Of a stretch of DNA of 26,445 nucleotides, positions 17,059-25,155 are shown piece by piece. The stretch covers positions 1 through 26,445 of the forward strand of contig JALNVF010000033.1 in the NCBI GenBank assembly GCA_023231445.1, written 5' to 3'. The notes under the pieces were generated by a model, which made no database searches, had not been told where the DNA came from, and saw nothing but the letters and a program-made list of their open reading frames with translations. The DNA comes from Treponema sp. GTDB lineage: Bacteria > Spirochaetota > Spirochaetia > Treponematales > Treponemataceae. The translations under genes were made by a program, and so were the position numbers. The number at the start of each line of letters is the position of its first letter. The first letter of the stretch is position 1.

Positions 17059-19161
17059 TCACTGCAGCGGCGCAAAATACCCCGTCTCGTCACGTCCGCT
17101 CCTGTTCATAAGATAGACCTCTGATTCAACAGGAAGATACGCTTCTCCCATATTCGTCTGAAGCGACGACACGTATGAAAGCTGGTACACACCCGACGGA
17201 AGATTCTTCAAATCCCTGATAACATCAGAGAGACCTTCCGGACGGAACACATAGTACTGTTGACCTTCCGTATTACTGCACAGATAGTTGATCTCTTCAT
17301 CGCATGAATTCTGCGTAAGCTGTATGACAGACAGTGCAATCGAATTATTGTTAAGATATGCGGTAAGTTCGGCCAACCCGTATCGTGCAAATGCATTCTG
17401 CGTTACTTTTCCCGTCGTAATAAAAATTATCGCACGTTTCTTTTCAGCGTTTATAAGATCGTTGGCGGCAAGCCGTACCGCCAGATCAACAGGTACGGTG
17501 TCAGATATGCCTGTCTTTACCGCTTTTATGCTGAACAGTTCAGCAGCACGGGGAGAACCAGTATACTCTGCCGCAGGAACAGCACCTGCGGCAATAATGC
17601 GGAGTGTGCCTTCACCGTTCATATCTGACGCAAGTTCGCGTACGACAGATTCTGCCTGTTCCGCATACGCAGCACTTCCGGATGAACGGTCGATTATCAG
17701 TGTAATATCTTCCACCGTATTGTTCGAAGCAGCGCCGAGCAGTTTCTGCTCCGCCACAGGACGTTTGTCTTCCGTAAGATAAAAATTTTCCGCGCGGAGT
17801 CCGACTACCGGCTGCCGGTGTCTGTTTTCAACACTCAGTTCTATCGTAACGGCAGGAAACGAATCAGCGTTCACCCGTTCTATCTGAACGAACAGACCAC
17901 CGATCAGTTCCTGTAATTTTGCCATAACGTACACTTCGTTCGATCTCATATCAGTGACAAGAACATTGCCATTAATGTCAGGAACAGCGCTTGTAAGCCG
18001 TGAAGGCGCGTTTCCCGAACGTGCACATTCATAAGTTGCACCTGTATCAGAATCTACGGAGATCACTTTATTTGAATCACAGACAACAAGATATCTGCCC
18101 CATACTTTCATCGATTCAGGATGTACAAACGTTTTTTCCTGAACAAGCAGCCGCTCATAATTTCCCGCAAGATCAAACTGATATACTGCACCTGACACAC
18201 AGTCGGCAACATACACACTATCCCCGATGACGGCAATACCCGTCGGACCTTTAAATCCGTCAAAGCCGTCCTGTTTCTTACCAAATGAAAACAACCCTTT
18301 TCCGTCTCTGTCAAACACGTCGACACGGCCGTTCCCGTAATCAGTCACGTAAATATTTCCGTTTGCATCCTCTGCAAGGTACTGAGGCCCTACACACTGC
18401 CCCGTACCTCTTCCTTTTCCGCCTATGTATTTAATAAAACTGCCGTTCGGTTTTAACAGCGACAGACGGTCACCTGCGCTTTCGCTCACAAGAAGGTTGC
18501 CGTTCTGCAGACGTATAACGTCAAGCGGACGGTCAAAACCGTTAACAGGACCTTCCGCACGGCTTACAACCGTTCCATTAACATTTATTTTAAGCAGTTC
18601 GTTCGTTCCGTATGCTGCGACCCAGACACTACCGTCACGGTCGGGAAGCACCGATACAGGTTCGCTGAAAATAAGCGTATTACCGCGTACTCCGGGAAAA
18701 CTGCCCGCTTCCGTATACCTCATCGAATTTTCATACGAAGAACCGGTTATCCGCCGTTCCTGAACTATTTCAATTCTGTTCTGCATAAGCAGACCGCCGT
18801 ATCCGCTGTCATAAGCCTTCTGCCACGCAGTAAGCGCTTCTCCCTCCATACCGCTGCGGTAATACGCTTTTCCGAGCCAGTCCAGAATAAGATTGTCATC
18901 ACTCTTGTATAAAAGCGATTTTTCAAGCTGAAGGACAGCCTCATTGAACGATCCGCGGTAATAAGCCTGTACACCGCGCCGGAATTCCCGGGAAGCAATG
19001 CCTTCACCGGCCGTGCGGATTCTGTTTTTTGCCGTAAGACCTGCTGTATCGTTCTGTGCATACAGAAAGGCGGCGGCAGAAACAAGAACAGCTGCCGTCA
19101 TCATACTGATTCTTTTTATTCGTGCGGAGGAGCTGGTGACTGTAGATTCTCCCTTTTTCAT
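17059..19161 (-). CDS. Exported TPR / NHL beta-propeller / vWA protein
   Basis: This 700-residue periplasmic or surface protein has a signal peptide (basic RIKR, core to AAAFLYA, cleavage after A35). Two or three TPR units follow at about 55-120 (VQAYYRGSFNEAVLQLEKSL, LGKAYYRSGMEGEALTAWQK). NHL-type propeller blades occupy about 140-415, seen as repeated segments such as GNIYVTDYGNGRVDVFDRDG and DSVYVADCVSGAVYQFDLAG. A von Willebrand A domain starts at about 485: the metal site is D491-R-S-S-G-S, where the third residue of DxSxS is shifted by one, so metal binding is uncertain. Such a protein is suited to act as an assembly scaffold; that role is inferred. It starts in an ATGA overlap with the TPR gene before it and is the last gene of its operon, converging on the barrel gene. 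Confidence 0.85.
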   Translation of the reverse strand: MKKGESTVTSSSARIKRISMMTAAVLVSAAAFLYAQNDTAGLTAKNRIRTAGEGIASREFRRGVQAYYRGSFNEAVLQLEKSLLYKSDDNLILDWLGKAYYRSGMEGEALTAWQKAYDSGYGGLLMQNRIEIVQERRITGSSYENSMRYTEAGSFPGVRGNTLIFSEPVSVLPDRDGSVWVAAYGTNELLKINVNGTVVSRAEGPVNGFDRPLDVIRLQNGNLLVSESAGDRLSLLKPNGSFIKYIGGKGRGTGQCVGPQYLAEDANGNIYVTDYGNGRVDVFDRDGKGLFSFGKKQDGFDGFKGPTGIAVIGDSVYVADCVSGAVYQFDLAGNYERLLVQEKTFVHPESMKVWGRYLVVCDSNKVISVDSDTGATYECARSGNAPSRLTSAVPDINGNVLVTDMRSNEVYVMAKLQELIGGLFVQIERVNADSFPAVTIELSVENRHRQPVVGLRAENFYLTEDKRPVAEQKLLGAASNNTVEDITLIIDRSSGSAAYAEQAESVVRELASDMNGEGTLRIIAAGAVPAAEYTGSPRAAELFSIKAVKTGISDTVPVDLAVRLAANDLINAEKKRAIIFITTGKVTQNAFARYGLAELTAYLNNNSIALSVIQLTQNSCDEEINYLCSNTEGQQYYVFRPEGLSDVIRDLKNLPSGVYQLSYVSSLQTNMGEAYLPVESEVYLMNRSGRDETGYFAPLQ

Positions 19162-19868
19162 TGACCTGCCTCTGCCTTTGAAACTTCAATAAGATGGTTC
19201 TGGATTATCTCGTTTTCTTTGTCGCGTTTCTCAGCTTCTTCAAGATATTTTTTCGCTTCCTTCATAAAACCGAGCTTAAAATACACCCAGCCGAGTGAAT
19301 CAAGACATGCAGCAGAATCAGGTTCTGCCTGTACGGCCTTTTTACAGTATGAAAGCGCTTTTGTTAAATCCTTATTTTCACAGGCAAGTACATACCCCAT
19401 TCCGTTCAGAGAGGTAAGATTGTCAGGATCAGATTTTAATGATTTTTCATAATACTGGAGACATTTTTCAGTATCGCTCTGTTCCCACGCGACGTACGCG
19501 CCTGCTGCATACACAGAGGCAGTCTGATATCCCGTCTCAATAAGCTTACTGAGTTCAAAATCAGCAAGCCGGCGGCGTCCCGAAACTGCATAAATAACGG
19601 CAAGAAGAAACCGGCACTGTAAAACACGGTCAAGCTGGGTACCGGACGTAACTACCTGTTCAAGATATAAAAGAGCATCATCATAATGCTGCAGTTTTGC
19701 ATAGCACAGACCAATATAATAGGCAAGTTCAATACTGTCAGCCCCGGTATCAGTCGGAAGTCCCAGAAAGAATGTAAGTGCATCAGTGTACTTTTTCTGT
19801 TTATACAGCAGTACGCCCTGTGACAGCACATCAGTTGCAGTATCCGTTTTTTTTACTTTGTCTGCCAT
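19158..19868 (-). CDS. Cytoplasmic TPR-repeat protein
   Basis: This 236-residue protein is built almost entirely from about five or six tetratricopeptide repeats, visible as the 34-residue spacing of units such as GVLLYKQKKYTDALTFF, GLCYAKLQHYDDALLYLEQV, YYEKSLKSDPDNLTSLNGMG and SLGWVYFKLGFMKEAKKYLE. There is no signal peptide, so a cytoplasmic protein-protein interaction role is likely; the partner is unknown. The last repeat is followed by a charged tail KRDKENEIIQNHLIEV. The stop overlaps the start of the TPR/NHL/vWA gene (ATGA), which suggests the two products are made together. A GGCGGGG stretch serves as ribosome site. The surE stop lies 54 bases upstream. Confidence 0.88.
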   Translation of the reverse strand: MADKVKKTDTATDVLSQGVLLYKQKKYTDALTFFLGLPTDTGADSIELAYYIGLCYAKLQHYDDALLYLEQVVTSGTQLDRVLQCRFLLAVIYAVSGRRRLADFELSKLIETGYQTASVYAAGAYVAWEQSDTEKCLQYYEKSLKSDPDNLTSLNGMGYVLACENKDLTKALSYCKKAVQAEPDSAACLDSLGWVYFKLGFMKEAKKYLEEAEKRDKENEIIQNHLIEVSKAEAGQ

Positions 19869-19922
19869 TAATCCCCGCCCGTCTTCCTGTTATAGGATTT
19901 TCTTTTACAATTGCTGAATATT

Positions 19923-20690
19923 CTACAGCGAAAACATGATATCGTCCACATCGTTACACAGACGGGGTTCAGCACAGACTCGGGATACAGAGACAAAACC
20001 CTTCTTACAGATACGATAGTCGGAAGCGGCACCTCCGTACGATATGGTGTTTCCGCCGCAGAAAAAACTGTATGCATCACCGTCCGGACCATCAATAAGT
20101 TTCACCGTATCACGGTACTCACGGAATGAAATTTCATCAGCCATTTTCACTCCCTCGTACTTTTCCCTCGAAAGGGCATTTACATTTATAAATGCACACA
20201 AACCGTCGGATGTTCCGCCGGTTCCGGCCGTATGCGTAAGACTTACAAGCTGTTGAAGATTATCCGCCGTAAAACGGGCAAGAGCCCTGTAACGCCATAT
20301 ACCGTCATGAGACTCAACACTCAGTGCAATTCCGGGAACACCGTACAGAACGGCCTGGCGGGCAGCAGCAGCCGTTCCGGAATACAGCAGATCGGTACCA
20401 AGGTTTGAACCGCGGTTTATACCTGATATAACAGCGTCGGGAGGTCCATCCAGTATAGAACTCCGCAGTCCCGTTATAACACAGTCGGCAGGCATGCCCG
20501 AACATGAATAGGTGCGTTCCGCCACTTTTCTGAGACGAAGAGGTTCATTCATTGTTATACAGTTCGATACGCCGGACCTGTTACGGTCAGGTGCTATAAT
20601 CCATACATCGTTTTCTCCGGAAAGCACTTCTGCAAGATCGCGTATTCCCGCTGACGTAACTCCGTCGTCGTTTGTAAGAAGCAGTCTCAT
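19923..20690 (-). CDS. surE: 5'/3'-nucleotidase SurE
   Basis: SurE is a metal-dependent phosphatase that removes phosphate from nucleoside 5'- and 3'-monophosphates. The 255-residue length is standard. The metal-binding NDD motif is at residues 7-9 (LLTNDDGVTSAGI). WIIAPDRNRSGVSNCIT holds the conserved Ser of the active site, and the signature SGINRGSNLGTDLLYSGT is complete. GVPGIALS follows. It is cytoplasmic. The ATG is 9 bases after the stop of the galactokinase-like gene, so the two are co-transcribed. The 54 bases between surE and the TPR gene hold no recognised signal. Confidence 0.95.
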   Translation of the reverse strand: MRLLLTNDDGVTSAGIRDLAEVLSGENDVWIIAPDRNRSGVSNCITMNEPLRLRKVAERTYSCSGMPADCVITGLRSSILDGPPDAVISGINRGSNLGTDLLYSGTAAAARQAVLYGVPGIALSVESHDGIWRYRALARFTADNLQQLVSLTHTAGTGGTSDGLCAFINVNALSREKYEGVKMADEISFREYRDTVKLIDGPDGDAYSFFCGGNTISYGGAASDYRICKKGFVSVSRVCAEPRLCNDVDDIMFSL

Positions 20691-20699
20691 ACTATCCAG

Positions 20700-21881
20700 C
20701 TATGCGTCGATTATACGTGCACCGCCGGCCGGTACAACTTCGTAACAGGAAGGATGAAAACCGAAAATACGTTCATATTCGGAAAGTTTTGTTCTGAAGT
20801 TCCCCTCATCCGGACTGCGGATAAACGCATAAAGACAGCGTCCGAAACCTTTACCTGTTATACGTCCGCAGGTAACAGGATTACGCAGCTGCTCAAGATT
20901 CGGTTCAAGTTCACCGACCCTTTTCAATATCCAGTCTATCTCAGGACAGGAAATTTCATACAATTCCCGCATACTCTCGTGACTGTGATTTACTGCACGG
21001 GCGAATTTTGCAAAATCATTTTTAGCAAGCGCTTCCTGTGCTTCAATAAGATCATTATGTTCCCGCATGATACACAGCAGTTTTCGCCGTGTATCCTCGC
21101 TGACGACAGAAAGTACCTCATTCACATCAGTAACATTATTTTCATACTGCCATCCGCCGTAAACGGTATCTTTTCTTTCGCGAAGCTCTCCGAGCAGAAG
21201 GGCGTTTTCAGACTCGTGGATTGTCTCTTCATTCCAGACAGAAATACGGGGTACACGTGCATCAGTAAGCATAATTTTCTTGTCAGTAAACGGATACTGT
21301 ACATAATCGTATGAATTATGTGCATGATCGGTGATAATGAGGGTTCCTTCTTTTGCATACAGAGCTGCAAAATTATCCGCATTATAATTTCCCGTTCCGA
21401 TGAACAGTTTGTTACCGCGCTCTATGGCCTGCAGCAGTTCCACATCAGTACAAGGGACAGTAAAGAGTTTTTTGATTGCTATAGCAGCGGCAGCTTTTAT
21501 TGCAGTCGTTATGCCGAAACCGGCAGACGGAAGAATATCGCTGTATACCGTCACATTCATACCGCCCAGATCAAATCCGCCGGATGTATATCCGTAGATA
21601 ACAGACTTTACCGCATTTGCCCAGCGGTCTTCACGGCGGAACTTGAGGGAAGACAGATTAGCGCGTTTACGCTCATTTAACTGAGGAAAATAAAATTTCA
21701 GCGTCGAATCAGTACGACGTGACATTCCCACGTAAACAGGAAGATTGACAGCCATGGAAAGCGTCTTATCCTTGAAGAACCATGAATGTTCACCGATAAG
21801 ATGAAAGCGGCCTGGCGCTACTGCTGTCACCTCCGGTAAAACCTCGTACTCCGTTTCATGTGCATCATTTACCTGCTTCAT
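20700..21881 (-). CDS. GHMP-family kinase, galactokinase-like
   Basis: This 393-residue protein has galactokinase architecture: VAPGRFHLIGEH near residues 21-32 (galactokinase signature), an ATP-binding segment LPSAGFGITTAIKAAAAIAI, NYNADNFAAL where the Asp corresponds to the catalytic Asp of the family IMDQ motif, and the C-terminal GRITGKGFGRCLYAFI. Two sites differ from true galactokinases: the sugar loop GEHTDY is GEHSWF, losing the Asp that holds galactose, and the phosphate-loop Ser-Ser-Ala is Ile-Thr-Thr. A kinase acting on another sugar or a related compound is therefore possible, so no gene symbol is given. The ATG at 21881 is chosen because AGGAAGG lies 12 bases upstream; a TTG at 21920 is possible but has no such site. 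It opens the operon with surE. Confidence 0.82.
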   Translation of the reverse strand: MKQVNDAHETEYEVLPEVTAVAPGRFHLIGEHSWFFKDKTLSMAVNLPVYVGMSRRTDSTLKFYFPQLNERKRANLSSLKFRREDRWANAVKSVIYGYTSGGFDLGGMNVTVYSDILPSAGFGITTAIKAAAAIAIKKLFTVPCTDVELLQAIERGNKLFIGTGNYNADNFAALYAKEGTLIITDHAHNSYDYVQYPFTDKKIMLTDARVPRISVWNEETIHESENALLLGELRERKDTVYGGWQYENNVTDVNEVLSVVSEDTRRKLLCIMREHNDLIEAQEALAKNDFAKFARAVNHSHESMRELYEISCPEIDWILKRVGELEPNLEQLRNPVTCGRITGKGFGRCLYAFIRSPDEGNFRTKLSEYERIFGFHPSCYEVVPAGGARIIDA

Positions 21882-21930
21882 AAAATGATAAGTCCTTCCT
21901 GAAAAAAAATTTGATATCAACGCTTCTTTA

Positions 21931-21959
21931 TTGCTGTTTTCTGTTCATATCAGTAAAAT
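21931..21959 (+). promoter_or_regulatory. Candidate promoter for lnt
   Basis: TTGCTG (21931-21936), 17 bases, then TAAAAT (21954-21959). Transcription would start about 3 bases before the lnt ATG, which agrees with the absence of any Shine-Dalgarno sequence there. The gap 21882-21968 must also hold the promoter of the divergent kinase operon, for which I saw no convincing elements. Confidence 0.4.
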
Positions 21960-21968
21960 AATAATATA

Positions 21969-23786
21969 ATGAGTAACTTTTTACAAGTTTTTTACGTGCT
22001 TTTCTCTGCCGTACTTGTTTCACTTGCCATTCCGAACGAGATTTTTCTTCTTGGATCCCCTTATATCGCCCTTATTGCCCTTATTCCCTTCTACATCGCA
22101 ATTTCCCGCTGCCGGTCATACGGTGAAGCGTTCTGGCTCTCGGGGCTGCAGATTGTCGCCGTTCACCTTATTTCAAGTTTCTGGCTTGCTTTTTTTAAAG
22201 ATTTCGCGGTTTTTACCCTGGGAGCGTCCGCACTCGGTACCGGTTTTACAGGAGCGGTATCCGGTATTCTGCTGTATATGCCGTTCTCACAGGAAACCGC
22301 ACATACTACGATGGTTGAACTTGCAGGTACCGATACACGGCGTATACCGCTGCGCATCTTCTGGTTTGCAGGCGTGTACACGCTCTATGAATGGTGCAAG
22401 TCAAATGGATTTCTGGGATATCCGTGGGGAACACTTTCAAGTACCGCTTTCAGATGGAAACTCCTCATGCAGACAGCAGATCTTGCCGGTACCTATGGAG
22501 TCACGTTCCTTTTTGCACTTTTTTCTTCCGTGTGTGCAGAAGGACTCCTTCTCATATCAAAACTGTATAAATCCCCAGCCCCGCAAAATGCCTTCACAGC
22601 TTACCGAAACAGTGCCGCGGTCTGTATTGTTCTGTTTATATGCGCCTTTATCTACGGTGCTGTTCAATACGCCGTTCCCCGAATACCTGAAAAAGTATTA
22701 AACACGGTCATGGTCCAGCAGAATTACAATCCGTGGAATGCAGCAACAGATGATGAAACGATACTCCTCTCGGAACACCTTACTGAAAATAAAATAAACA
22801 CATTCCTCAAAAACGGCACCCAGCCGGATCTTGTTGTCTGGAGTGAAGGCATTCTGCAGCACCCCTTTCCGTATTCTGCCAATTATTACACAAAATTTCC
22901 CCTTGATGAACCGCTCTCGCTGTTCATCAGCCGCATGAATACACCGTTCATTATCGGCGGATCGTACCTTGCCGATGCAGAGAAACGAAGTTTCAACAAT
23001 GCGGCTCTGCTCTTTGACAAAACAGGGACATTCCGCGGTTCATACGGTAAAATTCATCTTGTACCGTTCGCAGAAGTCATTCCGGGAATCGAATATGCAT
23101 GGGTACGGAATCTTATGCAGAAAGTCGTCGGAATCTCTGCCGGATGGAAAGCGGGAGACCAGTATGTGTACTTCGATATACCGGGCAGGTGGGCTCCTGA
23201 CCGGCAGAAACCGGCGGTAAAAGTCATTCCGCTTAATAAGTCATATCAGGAACAGCAGGCAGATGAAAACACCGCCCCTACCGTCCGCGTAAGCACACCT
23301 GTCTGTTTTGGAGATGCATTTCCGGACGTCTGCAGACCGTTATTCCTGAACGGCAGCGAATTATTCATGAATATGACCGACGATTCATGGTCGCTGACCA
23401 ATTCCGCAGAATATCAGCATTTTATCATTGCATCCTACCGTGCCATAGAATACCGGACGACACTTGCACGTTCGACAAATGCGGGAGTTTCGGCCGTACT
23501 TGATCCTGCCGGACGGATACTGGCGCAAATGCCGCTCTTTACCGCTGATTCAATGGCAGTCCCGATTCCTGTCTATAAACGGCAGATAACGGTGTACGCA
23601 CTGCTCGGCAACTGGCTTCCCTGGCTGCTTGCGCTGCTTGCAGCATGCGGTGTTATATACACAGCCTCTGCAATACACCGGCCTGCAGACGTCCCGGGAG
23701 AACGAGTTCTTTCCGGAAAAAAGAAAAAGCACCATGTAAAGCAGCCCGAAAAAAAACATTCATATAAAAAGCTCACAACGTATTAA
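21969..23786 (+). CDS. lnt: Apolipoprotein N-acyltransferase Lnt
   Basis: Lnt adds the third acyl chain to the N-terminal Cys of lipoproteins in the inner membrane. The 605-residue protein has about six N-terminal membrane segments (residues 5-215), a periplasmic nitrilase-type domain, and a last membrane helix (about 540-560). The catalytic triad is visible: E293 in VVWSEG, K361 in GKIHLVPFAE, and C446 in TPVCFGDAFPD. The conserved tail motifs SWSLTNSAEYQHF and RTTLARSTNAG are also present. An unusual feature is a very basic cytoplasmic C-terminal tail (GKKKKHHVKQPEKKHSYKK) after the final helix, and it is longer than the common length of about 500. No ribosome site precedes the ATG at 21969. 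The gene faces away from the kinase operon and precedes the biotin transporter operon. Confidence 0.95.
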   Translation: MSNFLQVFYVLFSAVLVSLAIPNEIFLLGSPYIALIALIPFYIAISRCRSYGEAFWLSGLQIVAVHLISSFWLAFFKDFAVFTLGASALGTGFTGAVSGILLYMPFSQETAHTTMVELAGTDTRRIPLRIFWFAGVYTLYEWCKSNGFLGYPWGTLSSTAFRWKLLMQTADLAGTYGVTFLFALFSSVCAEGLLLISKLYKSPAPQNAFTAYRNSAAVCIVLFICAFIYGAVQYAVPRIPEKVLNTVMVQQNYNPWNAATDDETILLSEHLTENKINTFLKNGTQPDLVVWSEGILQHPFPYSANYYTKFPLDEPLSLFISRMNTPFIIGGSYLADAEKRSFNNAALLFDKTGTFRGSYGKIHLVPFAEVIPGIEYAWVRNLMQKVVGISAGWKAGDQYVYFDIPGRWAPDRQKPAVKVIPLNKSYQEQQADENTAPTVRVSTPVCFGDAFPDVCRPLFLNGSELFMNMTDDSWSLTNSAEYQHFIIASYRAIEYRTTLARSTNAGVSAVLDPAGRILAQMPLFTADSMAVPIPVYKRQITVYALLGNWLPWLLALLAACGVIYTASAIHRPADVPGERVLSGKKKKHHVKQPEKKHSYKKLTTY

Positions 23787-23815
23787 TTGTAAACCTGTTG
23801 TACATAAATTATAGT
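23787..23815 (+). promoter_or_regulatory. Promoter of bioYMN
   Basis: TTGTAA (23787-23792), a 17-base spacer and TATAGT (23810-23815) lie between the lnt stop and bioY. The nrdR promoter in this window has the same two hexamers and spacing. Transcription would start near 23822, about 12 bases before the bioY ATG. Confidence 0.6.
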
Positions 23816-23834
23816 AAATGTAAACTGCATTACA
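23788..23834 (+). promoter_or_regulatory. Pair of operator-like repeats at the bioY promoter
   Basis: Two related imperfect palindromes flank the promoter core: TGTAAACCTGTTGTACA (23788-23804) overlaps the -35 element, and TGTAAACTGCATTACA (23819-23834) overlaps the predicted start of transcription and the A of the start codon. The shared half TGTAAAC recurs 31 bases apart, about three helical turns. The position suits a repressor; a BirA-type biotin regulator, whose known sites contain TTGTAAAC-like halves, is a reasonable guess, but this is inference. Confidence 0.5.
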
Positions 23835-24406
23835 TGAAAAATACAAATTTACGTTCAGTTTTTATTGTTCTGTTTGCCGCGCTTATCTGCGCAGGCTGTT
23901 TCATAGCCGTTCCCGTCGGTCCGGGAGGCATTCCCATAGTCCTTCAAAATATGTTTGTGGTGCTTTCTTCACTCATTCTCGGAGGATTCGGAGGATTCTG
24001 GGCCGCCTGCATTTTTGTGGCAGCAGGAGCACTCGGACTGCCGGTTTATTCAGGAGGAACAGGAGGAATTGCCCACATATTTGGTCCCACAGGAGGCTTT
24101 CTTACCGGATATATCGTCGCAGCTCTTGCGGCAGGCCTCCTTGCACGCATTCCCTCAACTGCAGAAAAACCGTTCGGGTTCAGTACTATTATCAGACTTT
24201 CACTTGCAGCGCTTGCCGGATACGTCATTCTCTACATTCCTGGCGTACTGTGGTTCATGCATCTTACGGGAAAAGGTCTCATGCCGACAATGGCCGCATG
24301 CGTTATCCCGTTCATTCCCGGCGATATAATCAAACTTGCCGTAACAGTGCCTGTTGCCGCAAAACTGCGTCCTTCTGCCGCACGGTATCTGACAGGCGGA
24401 AAATGA
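23834..24406 (+). CDS. bioY: Biotin transporter substrate-binding subunit BioY
   Basis: BioY is the S component of an energy-coupling-factor (ECF) transporter and binds biotin in the inner membrane. The 190-residue protein has six hydrophobic segments and family features: VPVGPGGIPIVLQNMFVV near the start, GGFGGFWAACIFVAAGALGLPVYSGG-type glycine-rich stretch, then GGTGGIAHIFGPTGGFLTGY, which is the conserved BioY biotin-site region. The frame is open back to a TTG at 23798, but that would place the promoter inside the gene and add a hydrophilic Tyr/Lys stretch, so ATG 23834 (MKNTNLRS) is preferred. There is no Shine-Dalgarno site and the predicted leader is only about 12 bases. Its stop overlaps the bioM start (ATGA). 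Confidence 0.94.
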   Translation: MKNTNLRSVFIVLFAALICAGCFIAVPVGPGGIPIVLQNMFVVLSSLILGGFGGFWAACIFVAAGALGLPVYSGGTGGIAHIFGPTGGFLTGYIVAALAAGLLARIPSTAEKPFGFSTIIRLSLAALAGYVILYIPGVLWFMHLTGKGLMPTMAACVIPFIPGDIIKLAVTVPVAAKLRPSAARYLTGGK

Positions 24407-25155
24407 TACAGCAGGGCGCATCTGTCTCCGTCGACAGCATAACAAAAACATTCTCCTCACAAAACAGCAGCGGATACTTTAAAGCGCTTGATACAGTATC
24501 GTTTTCGCTTGAAGCTGGTTCCTGCACGCTTATCGGCGGCGCAAACGGCTCCGGCAAAAGCGTGCTTATGGAAATTATTGCCGGGCTTGACGAAGCGGAC
24601 TCCGGAACAGTAAACGTCAGCTGTAACGGCAGAAAAACCAGCACCGGACTTGTTTTTCAGGAAGCAGAAACACAAATTCTCGGCGAAACACCGCTTGAAG
24701 ACGTCATGTACGGTCTTAAAAACTGCGGATTCAGCAGAACGGATGCCGAAAAAAAGGCACGGGAAGTTCTTGCATTATCGGGACTTGCAGGAAAAGAACT
24801 TTCGCCTGCACGGTTTCTTTCAGGCGGAGAAAAAAGACGTCTTGCCGTCGCAGGTATTCTTGCACTTGATATGCCGCTCATCATTTTTGACGAACCGTAT
24901 GCGAATCTCGATTATGCAGGCGTCAAGGCGGTAAACACACTTATCCGTATGCTCCTTACGTCAGGACGTACGGTAATCATACTTACTCATGAACTGGAAA
25001 AATCGCTCGCACTCTGCAGCCGCTTCATCATTCTGTATCACGGCAGAAAGGTATTCGACGGAACTCCTGAAGAAGGTCTCAGGGAACGCCTCGAGAGCTG
25101 GGATATACGGAATCCGCTCACTTCTTATACAAAGGCAGAGGATCTTGTATGGTAA
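24403..25155 (+). CDS. bioM: ECF transporter ATP-binding subunit (BioM/EcfA type)
   Basis: This 250-residue ATPase powers the biotin transporter. All ABC motifs are intact: Walker A GGANGSGKS, Q-loop VFQEAETQILGETPLEDV (the acidic stretch after the Q-loop is typical of ECF ATPases), signature LSGGEKRRLAVAG, Walker B LIIFDEPYANLD and H-loop ILTHE. Although the frame is open from 24250, that part lies inside bioY; the ATG at 24403, overlapping the bioY stop, gives the correct N-terminus. It overlaps the downstream bioN by 7 bases. Only one ATPase gene is present, so it probably works as a homodimer, as in BioMNY systems. Confidence 0.94.
   Translation: MIQQGASVSVDSITKTFSSQNSSGYFKALDTVSFSLEAGSCTLIGGANGSGKSVLMEIIAGLDEADSGTVNVSCNGRKTSTGLVFQEAETQILGETPLEDVMYGLKNCGFSRTDAEKKAREVLALSGLAGKELSPARFLSGGEKRRLAVAGILALDMPLIIFDEPYANLDYAGVKAVNTLIRMLLTSGRTVIILTHELEKSLALCSRFIILYHGRKVFDGTPEEGLRERLESWDIRNPLTSYTKAEDLVW

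Noticed and set aside
21882..21920. Upstream TTG start of the galactokinase-like gene
   Set aside because: There is no ribosome site before it, while AGGAAGG precedes ATG 21881; the extra residues are not conserved in the family.
22015..22701. A 228-codon frame overlapping lnt on the same strand
   Set aside because: It is an out-of-frame shadow of lnt, whose membrane segments and catalytic residues fit the other frame.
23798..23833. Upstream extension of bioY to a TTG start
   Set aside because: It would put the -10 element and operator repeat inside the gene and add residues unlike BioY; ATG 23834 fits the family N-terminus.
24250..24402. Upstream extension of bioM inside bioY
   Set aside because: Only an open frame within bioY; the ABC domain begins right after ATG 24403, which overlaps the bioY stop.
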